Shown piece by piece: positions 22,832-26,067 of a stretch of 26,067 nt of DNA (positions within the stretch are counted from its first letter, which is position 1; every line of letters starts with the position of its first letter). The position numbers were made by a program, and so were the translations under genes. A model generated the notes under the pieces. That model ran no database searches. It saw nothing but the letters and a program-made list of their open reading frames with translations, and had not been told where the DNA came from. Source of the stretch: a virus; IMG/VR virus record IMGVR_UViG_3300037587_000121, positions 1-26,067 of that record. One strand, written 5' to 3'.

Positions 22832-23041
22832 CTACCAGTCGAAATCTGGATTGATTTTTACTTCAAGACATTCATATTCAAAATTGATTCTCTTTTCATT
22901 AACTGACTCCATAAAAGAATCTAAGCTTAACAGATAGACATCGTTCCTGTCTCTCAAAAACTTTTCTGCTTCTGCGAAACCTCGCATCTGATCCCGCTTG
23001 CTTCTCAACACACTAAGCGTGATATATTTTTCAACGCTCAT
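22832..23041 (-). CDS. Hypothetical small protein
   Basis: This 69-residue protein (MSVEKYITLSVLRSKRDQMR) starts inside the stop of the MazG gene (ATGA), so the two are likely co-translated. It is mixed helical with a strand-like end (RINFEYECLEVKINPDFDW). No recognised domain. It could be a small partner of the MazG protein, but only the coupling suggests it. Confidence 0.62.
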   Translation of the reverse strand: MSVEKYITLSVLRSKRDQMRGFAEAEKFLRDRNDVYLLSLDSFMESVNEKRINFEYECLEVKINPDFDW

Positions 23042-23421
23042 ATCACTTTCCCGCCGTGGCGATAAGGCCTCGTCTTGTTGTACTCCATTTTCGTCTCAAT
23101 CGCTTTCTGCATGTTGATCCCACAAGTCTCGCTATAATCAAAAATTCTCAGGATTACGTCAGCGAGTTCAATCGGAATCCCTCCTGGAACCGAAGAAACA
23201 ACCTCCATGCCAATCTTTCCATTTGAAGTATACTCCAGCCACTCGAACGGCTGAACCTCAGTAATTGCAGAAGCTCCTTTCTCCCTGTATATCTCAAGAG
23301 CTTCCGAAAGCTCGCTATGACAGAGAGCAATAAACTCTCCGAACGAAAGCCCCTCTCCCTCATGCCAGCCTTTTTCTTCTGCGATCTTCCACGCTTCTGT
23401 TTGTAGCTTAAAAATATCCAT
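23038..23421 (-). CDS. MazG-type nucleotide pyrophosphohydrolase
   Basis: This protein is 127 residues from the ATG at 23421 (AAAGGAA Shine-Dalgarno); an upstream in-frame start would lie inside a tRNA gene. It would hydrolyse NTPs or dNTPs to monophosphate and pyrophosphate. The metal-binding motif pair of the all-alpha NTP-PPase family is present: E37-x-x-E40 in HSELSE and E85-x-x-D88 in ELADVI. KGWHEGE near residue 17 and IPIELADVILRIFDYSE are typical of phage MazG. About 45 residues separate the motifs, longer than in small classic members. It may cleanse nucleotides or, as proposed for cyanophage MazG, affect alarmone-linked metabolism. Confidence 0.85.
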   Translation of the reverse strand: MDIFKLQTEAWKIAEEKGWHEGEGLSFGEFIALCHSELSEALEIYREKGASAITEVQPFEWLEYTSNGKIGMEVVSSVPGGIPIELADVILRIFDYSETCGINMQKAIETKMEYNKTRPYRHGGKVI

Positions 23422-23439
23422 TTGATTCCTTTCTTTAAT

Positions 23440-23522
23440 TGGCGGAGGCCAGAGAATCGAACTCTGTACGGTTTCACCCGTCACGGTTTTCAAGACCGTT
23501 TGCAACCATTTGCCTACTGTCC
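23440..23522 (-). tRNA. tRNA-Ser(TGA), imperfect acceptor stem
   Basis: The anticodon arm ACGGT, CTTGAAA, ACCGT gives TGA, a long variable arm follows (class II) and the T-arm CAGAG, TTCGATT, CTCTG is perfect. A G and encoded CCA end it. The acceptor is faulty: 5' GGACAGT faces 3' GCCTCC, only the outer GGA:TCC pairs hold, and the 3' strand is one base short. It may be decaying or rebuilt from two tRNAs. It reads UCA-type serine codons if active. Confidence 0.75.
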
Positions 23523-23533
23523 AAATTTTAAAA

Positions 23534-23616
23534 TGGGTGTGGACGGAATCGAACCGCCACTATCCCGAAGGAGACAGATTTACAATCTGCCGCATTTCCC
23601 AATCTGCCACACACCC
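23534..23616 (-). tRNA. tRNA-Tyr(GTA)
   Basis: The acceptor GGGTGTG pairs fully with CACACCC. The anticodon loop TTGTAAA gives GTA, the variable arm is long (CTCCTTCGGGA hairpin) and the T-arm is GGCGG, TTCGATT, CCGTC. The discriminator is A and CCA is not encoded. It is 2 bases after the Ser(GCT) tRNA. Confidence 0.93.
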
Positions 23617-23618
23617 TT

Positions 23619-23707
23619 TGGCGGAGAGTATAGGATTTGAACCTATGTAGGTTTTACCCTGTCTCGGATTAGCAATCCGGCCCATTACCAGACTCTGGCA
23701 ACTCTCC
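23619..23707 (-). tRNA. tRNA-Ser(GCT)
   Basis: The acceptor GGAGAGT pairs fully with ACTCTCC, followed by G73 and encoded CCA. The anticodon loop TTGCTAA gives GCT, the variable arm is long, and the T-arm is ATAGG, TTCAAAT, CCTAT. It begins 6 bases after the exonuclease stop codon, so it is probably processed from a shared transcript. It reads AGC/AGU. Confidence 0.93.
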
Positions 23708-23713
23708 AGGTTT

Positions 23714-24280
23714 TTAAACGGCTCCGAGGCATTTCAAATAAACAGCTCTCGTGATCATCGTATCGTAGGCAGCATCATGAGCCTTGCTTTCGTCAACCTC
23801 AATTTTCAAATACTTTGCAACTGTCATCAATTTGAAGTTCTCAAACTGACTTCGGACTTGCCTGTACTTCACGGCAACCATATTCGACACATCAATGGCA
23901 GGCCAAAAGAAATAACTGCCATAATATTTATCGTGACATCTCTTGAACCACTCCCGAAGGAACCCGTCATCGAATCGAGAATTATATCCAACGAGCGTGA
24001 ACTTGTCAGAGCGATCAAACCTGTCAACGTACTTGTTCAAGATTCTTATAAATTGAATATAGCAATCGTGAGGATCAGCAAAAGTTTCAATCTGCGAACG
24101 AGTAATCCCGTTTGCTTCCAGCGCCTCGTCCTCAATCACCTGACCAGGAAATGGTTTCATTTTAAAGTCGAATGAATAATCTCTCACTCCGTCAAGCTCG
24201 ATTGTTCCTGCAAGTTGCAAAATAGGATTCACCTTGTCATCCGTCCCGCCTGTCTCAACATCAAAATAAATTGTTTTCAT
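23714..24280 (-). CDS. DnaQ-like 3'-5' exonuclease (DEDDh)
   Basis: This 188-residue protein has the full DEDDh set: Asp7 and Glu9 in FDVETGG, Asp104 in VGYNSRFDDGF, and His168 with Asp173 in SKAHDAAYD. The fold is the RNase H-like exonuclease of DnaQ and RNase T. It would degrade or proofread single-stranded DNA ends or trim RNA. No polymerase is encoded in the window, so the partner is unknown. The Shine-Dalgarno sequence is AAAGGAAAG. The first 10 codons and this site are duplicated 397 bases upstream at the start of a chimeric ORF. Just after it come three tRNAs, so a role in RNA end trimming cannot be excluded. Confidence 0.9.
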   Translation of the reverse strand: MKTIYFDVETGGTDDKVNPILQLAGTIELDGVRDYSFDFKMKPFPGQVIEDEALEANGITRSQIETFADPHDCYIQFIRILNKYVDRFDRSDKFTLVGYNSRFDDGFLREWFKRCHDKYYGSYFFWPAIDVSNMVAVKYRQVRSQFENFKLMTVAKYLKIEVDESKAHDAAYDTMITRAVYLKCLGAV

Positions 24281-24282
24281 TT
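24250..24282 (-). repeat. 33-base direct repeat, copy A (exonuclease start)
   Basis: This is the native copy, covering the first 10 codons of the exonuclease gene and the 2 bases before them. It is identical over 33 bases to 24647-24679; the similarity continues through the Shine-Dalgarno sequence with one indel. Confidence 0.9.
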
Positions 24283-24298
24283 CTTTCCTTTCGTTTTG

Positions 24299-24323
24299 AG
24301 TTGTTCGAAAAATTCGAATAACT
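24299..24323 (-). promoter_or_regulatory. Hairpin or dyad operator before the exonuclease gene
   Basis: On the minus strand an 11-base arm AGTTATTCGAA and TTCGAACAACT (10 of 11 pairs, 3-base loop) stands 19 bases before the start codon. No U-run follows, so a terminator is unlikely; an RNA hairpin or a dyad protein site is more likely. Confidence 0.4.
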
Positions 24324-24336
24324 GATTAAATTATTA

Positions 24337-24552
24337 TTATCCTTCCCAGCCACACTCTGGACAATAGACTCGATTGTTTTCACAATACCCACAAGGAGGA
24401 TTGCTGATAGCAGAACAACAACAAGACCCTTCCTCCCTCTCTATTATCCCAGGACAGAAATCCCGATTGCAAATTTCATCCTCACAATACCCGACCACGT
24501 GTTCGCTCAGTTCCTCAATCTTTATTGCAAGACGTTTCAAGAGTTTAATCAT
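24337..24552 (-). CDS. Cys-rich small protein, duplicated-cassette copy 2
   Basis: This 71-residue protein has residues 1-15 (MIKLLKRLAIKIEEL) that nearly copy the start of the gene at 24658-24873, with 39 of 45 bases equal. The rest differs: C23, C28, C33, C44-46, C54, C57, C64 and C67 (NPPCGYCENNRVYCPECGWE) form at least one zinc ribbon with a CGYC...CPEC layout. It starts inside the stop of the chimeric ORF (ATGA). It is probably a zinc-binding regulator or small accessory protein; function unknown. Confidence 0.68.
   Translation of the reverse strand: MIKLLKRLAIKIEELSEHVVGYCEDEICNRDFCPGIIEREEGSCCCSAISNPPCGYCENNRVYCPECGWEG
24508..24552 (-). repeat. MIKLLKR gene-start repeat, copy 2
   Basis: This covers 15 codons, with 39 of 45 bases equal to 24829-24873. 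Both copies start with ATGA overlapping the stop of a gene that ends in ERARA. Confidence 0.8.
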
Positions 24553-24677
24553 TTCGCCCTCGCCCTTTCCAACATATAGGCGCCCCTGATATTCTCAAAC
24601 CAACAAACGGCTGTGCCACACAAAATTTCTGCGGGATGTGTTGTCACTGTCTCAACATCAAAATAAATTGTTTTCAT
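24549..24677 (-). CDS. Chimeric 42-residue ORF at duplication junction
   Basis: The ORF starts MKTIYFDVET, an exact copy of the exonuclease start with its Shine-Dalgarno sequence, and continues THPAEILCGTAVCWFENIRG and AYMLERARAK, which match the end of the gene at 24870-25103 (YPAEVLSGHTAVGWF, YLLERARA). It thus joins the start of one gene to the end of another. The join falls where the two parents share FDVET and FETET. It likely arose by tandem duplication. It may be translated, but it lacks the exonuclease body and the N-terminal half of the other parent, so it may do nothing. Confidence 0.6.
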   Translation of the reverse strand: MKTIYFDVETVTTHPAEILCGTAVCWFENIRGAYMLERARAK

Positions 24678-24679
24678 TT
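24647..24679 (-). repeat. 33-base direct repeat, copy B (chimeric ORF start)
   Basis: This is identical to 24250-24282, in the same orientation, 397 bases away. It opens the chimeric ORF at 24549-24677. Confidence 0.9.
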
Positions 24680-24873
24680 TTTCCTTTCTTAAAATTCACC
24701 ATTGTCTTGATTTCTTTTATTGCAATTTCTTCTTTTGTTGAATATTTCATAAACCACCGTTCGCATCCCGACGGCGTATCGTGTCTATACTCTTGAATCC
24801 CATCATACTTTTCTTCTGGATGCCCATTCAGCTTTTCAATCTTTTTTGCAAAACGCTTCAAGAGTTTAATCAT
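24658..24873 (-). CDS. Small protein, duplicated-cassette copy 1
   Basis: This protein is 71 residues from the ATG at 24873, which overlaps the upstream stop (ATGA); a longer frame runs back into the upstream gene. It begins MIKLLKRFAKKIEKL like copy 2, then differs (HPEEKYDGIQEYRHDTPSGC ... STKEEIAIKEIKTM). Its last 10 residues (GKNENNLF region) are read from the Shine-Dalgarno sequence and start of the copied exonuclease segment in another frame, so the original end was probably altered by the duplication. Function unknown. Confidence 0.62.
   Translation of the reverse strand: MIKLLKRFAKKIEKLNGHPEEKYDGIQEYRHDTPSGCERWFMKYSTKEEIAIKEIKTMVNFKKGKNENNLF
24829..24873 (-). repeat. MIKLLKR gene-start repeat, copy 1
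   Basis: This is the upstream copy of the 45-base start region matching 24508-24552 at 39 positions. Confidence 0.8.
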
Positions 24874-25103
24874 GTGGCCGCCCTCGCTCTCTCCAGTAAA
24901 TAACAACCACTGATTCCCTTGAACCAGCCAACGGCAGTATGACCACTCAACACCTCTGCTGGATATCTTGTTTCAGTTTCAAACTCACTACCGTCATCTT
25001 TAGTGACAATCACCTTTTGCCCAACAGCATATTTATTATTCCAATCGTCAACCTTTTTCTGTTCCTGCTCTGTTATCTTCTGTTGCCTTTTACTGATCTT
25101 CAT
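24870..25103 (-). CDS. Small phage protein of the KDDGSEFET / ERARA type
   Basis: This 77-residue protein begins with a charged helix (MKISKRQQKITEQEQKKVDD), followed by a small beta barrel: KYAVGQKVIVTKDDGSEFET, TRYPAEVLSGHTAVGWFKG, SGCYLLERARA. The VGxxVxVTKDDGSE...TR...LxGHTxV...YLLERVR layout is a small phage protein family of unknown function that I have seen in early gene regions. Start and stop each overlap a neighbour by 1 to 4 bases. Its C-terminal third is duplicated in the chimeric ORF at 24549-24677. Confidence 0.72.
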   Translation of the reverse strand: MKISKRQQKITEQEQKKVDDWNNKYAVGQKVIVTKDDGSEFETETRYPAEVLSGHTAVGWFKGISGCYLLERARAAT

Positions 25104-25315
25104 TAAAAAAGCCTTTCCGTTTTATAGATTTTCGTATTCTTAAACATGCCAACATCAGTGTAGCCTTTCTTGATCATTTCGTTCCTGCAACGTGTCGCGG
25201 CAATAGAGCATTTGAATTTTCGAGACCTGTTCAGTAACTCGCCTTTCTTCAATCCGGAGACAGTGAAGCGAACAATCTTTTTTTCATGCACCTGCTGATT
25301 CGGATCACCACTCAT
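25103..25315 (-). CDS. Hypothetical small basic protein
   Basis: This 70-residue, basic protein (MSGDPNQQVHEKKIVRFTVS) ends MFKNTKIYKTERLF. The middle (RSRKFKCSIAATRCRNEMIK) is helical with two Cys. The start overlaps the upstream stop (ATGA) and the end overlaps the next ATG by 1 base (TAATG). No family is recognised. Confidence 0.65.
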   Translation of the reverse strand: MSGDPNQQVHEKKIVRFTVSGLKKGELLNRSRKFKCSIAATRCRNEMIKKGYTDVGMFKNTKIYKTERLF

Positions 25316-25539
25316 GATGTCTCTTCCTCTTGAAACTCTGCGTCAACAACTTCGTATTTTTCTTCCTGCGCTTTGTGGATCCGATGAATCATGTGAGGCA
25401 AAATATATATTGAAGCTTCGTGACTCTGACAGTAATTTCCAGAGTCATCAATCCAGAATCCTTCACGCACTTTGCAAAGTTCATCTGTCTCAGTGACTTT
25501 CGAAATCCCATCCAACTCAAATGTGATTATCAATTTCAT
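25312..25539 (-). CDS. Small protein, paralog of the upstream gene
   Basis: This 75-residue protein (MKLIITFELDGISKVTETDE) is related to the 60-residue protein just upstream: LCKVREGFWIDD against LDKLKNGFLIDN, and SIYILPHMIHRIH against RYWIPPSQIDHIE. The predicted fold is a small beta barrel (strand, VREGFWIDDSG hairpin, YILP strand). It has an acidic tail (VVDAEFQEEETS). The Shine-Dalgarno sequence is GGGAG. The pair looks like a tandem gene duplication. Function unknown. Confidence 0.68.
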   Translation of the reverse strand: MKLIITFELDGISKVTETDELCKVREGFWIDDSGNYCQSHEASIYILPHMIHRIHKAQEEKYEVVDAEFQEEETS

Positions 25540-25542
25540 AAT

Positions 25543-25725
25543 TCAACTCCCTCCAATTTCTATGTGATCGATTTGGGAAGGCGGGATCCAATATCTCGCA
25601 CACTCCAAAGATTCTGTGAGCCGATTTCGATTGTCAATCAAGAATCCATTCTTTAATTTGTCAAGATGATCAGCCTCGACAGTCAGTGTAAATTGTTTGA
25701 AACGATACACGCAAATAAAATTCAT
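25543..25725 (-). CDS. Small protein, paralog of the downstream gene
   Basis: This 60-residue protein (MNFICVYRFKQFTLTVEADH) ends IPPSQIDHIEIGGS and is the partner of the gene at 25312-25539. The shared core is the short helix-turn, an N/EGFxID(N/D) hairpin and a final xIP/LP...I..I strand. The Shine-Dalgarno sequence AAGGAA lies inside the end of the upstream gene, which overlaps by 4 bases. Function unknown. Confidence 0.68.
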   Translation of the reverse strand: MNFICVYRFKQFTLTVEADHLDKLKNGFLIDNRNRLTESLECARYWIPPSQIDHIEIGGS

Positions 25726-25994
25726 AATTCCTTCCCTTTCTTTTTTTCGAAATGAATAAAATTCTGTCCTCCATCGATCTCAGGCTCTGTTATCTTTTCG
25801 AATTCACAAAAAGCGTTTCTGACTGTTACCTTTTCTCCCGTTCCTTTTTCGTTTTTCTTTTCAGAAGCTCCCGCCTTTCCTGCGACAATCATTCCTGTTG
25901 TAAAGATTGTATCAGTAAACCTCACGGCAAGAACGAATTCTCCTTTCGTCTTATGCTTGACCTTGTAAATCTCTCCCGTTTTAATCTTCACCAC
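25722..25994 (-). CDS. Hypothetical small protein, KOW-like beta barrel
   Basis: This 90-residue protein starts at GTG (25994), or at the next codon, also GTG (25991); AAGGAG stands 4 or 7 bases before them, so the second is slightly favoured. The sequence (VKIKTGEIYKVKHKTKGEFV) then LAVRFTDTIFTTGMIVAG looks like a small beta barrel, followed by a Lys/Gly-rich linker and an FCEFEKITEPE strand. The stop overlaps the next start (ATGA). No family is recognised. Confidence 0.65.
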   Translation of the reverse strand: MVKIKTGEIYKVKHKTKGEFVLAVRFTDTIFTTGMIVAGKAGASEKKNEKGTGEKVTVRNAFCEFEKITEPEIDGGQNFIHFEKKKGKEL

Positions 25995-26031
25995 TTTTCT
26001 CCTTTCCGTTTAACTGTTCGACAGTTTTCAT
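25981..26031 (-). CDS. Possible 16-residue leader ORF
   Basis: The ORF MKTVEQLNGKEKSGED starts at ATG (26031) and ends in TAA at 25981-25983. It overlaps the stop of the partial gene upstream (ATGA) and contains the Shine-Dalgarno sequence of the next gene. It may couple translation or be chance. Confidence 0.25.
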   Translation of the reverse strand: MKTVEQLNGKEKSGED

Positions 26032-26067
26032 TCGAGACACAACACTCGTTTAGGAATGATACAGAAC
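26028..26067 (-). CDS. C-terminal end of a gene cut by the right edge
   Basis: The frame FCIIPKRVLCLE then TGA (26030-26028) is open to the right edge. Its stop overlaps an ATG (ATGA), the coupling style used throughout this region. Only 12 residues are visible, so this is tentative. Confidence 0.35.
   Translation of the reverse strand, partial: FCIIPKRVLCLE

Noticed and set aside
23038-23505. Longer MazG protein starting at 23505
   Set aside because: The added segment is the tRNA-Ser(TGA) gene read as protein; the family start fits the ATG at 23421.
1-26067. CRISPR arrays, diversity-generating retroelement or insertion sequences
   Set aside because: No regularly spaced repeats, reverse transcriptase, variable-repeat pair or transposase were seen on either strand.

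Overview
The window is a contiguous stretch of a tailed double-stranded DNA phage (or prophage) genome. Every gene I can support lies on the minus strand, so transcription runs from high to low coordinates. Genes are tightly packed, with many ATGA or TAATG overlaps and Shine-Dalgarno sequences placed inside upstream genes. The structural genes point to a siphovirus of a Gram-negative-type host: a lambda-type packaging and head module (Nu1-like small terminase, GpA-like large terminase, lambda-type portal, S49 protease fused to a scaffold) with a Mu gpT-like major capsid protein, then a non-contractile tail module. There is no sheath gene. No integrase, repressor, lysis or replication polymerase gene is seen. 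The host cannot be named from the sequence.

Layout in the direction of transcription. (1) 26067-24281: small early-type genes, including a paralogous pair and a tandemly duplicated cassette with a chimeric ORF at its junction. (2) 24280-22832: a DnaQ-like 3'-5' exonuclease, three tRNA genes (Ser-GCT, Tyr-GTA, Ser-TGA), a MazG-type nucleotide pyrophosphohydrolase and a small unknown gene. (3) 22817-20815: small zinc-ribbon and unknown proteins plus a displaced gpZ-like minor tail protein. (4) 20812-14924: the packaging region. Between the small and large terminase genes lie a J-domain protein, a VRR-NUC nuclease, a frameshifted HNH endonuclease, small unknown genes and a degenerate tRNA-like element. 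After the large terminase come a possible ubiquitin-fold protein, a CxxCxGxG zinc protein and a small connector-like protein. (5) 14905-9403: portal, protease with nested scaffold, decoration protein, major capsid protein and an FII-like joining protein. (6) 9393-6897: three virion or adhesin-like genes, one with a LamG fold. (7) 6895-1: tail terminator, tail tube, probable tail chaperone, tape measure and distal tail genes, the last cut by the left edge.

How the genes work together: the terminase pair and nucleases process and package DNA into a prohead built from portal, nested scaffold, protease, decoration and capsid proteins. FII-like, U-like and Z-like proteins would join head and tail, and the tape measure sets tail length. 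The tRNAs and MazG protein would tune translation and nucleotide pools.

The most unusual signal is repeated reuse of gene starts. The ribosome-binding site and first 10 to 15 codons of one gene recur on an unrelated neighbour in at least three places (MKTIYFDVET, MIKLLKR.A.KIE.L, MALT..EM.TN). A fourth, weaker case is a LamG-like opening segment fused to the end of another gene. One of these is explained exactly by a tandem duplication whose junction created a chimeric ORF.
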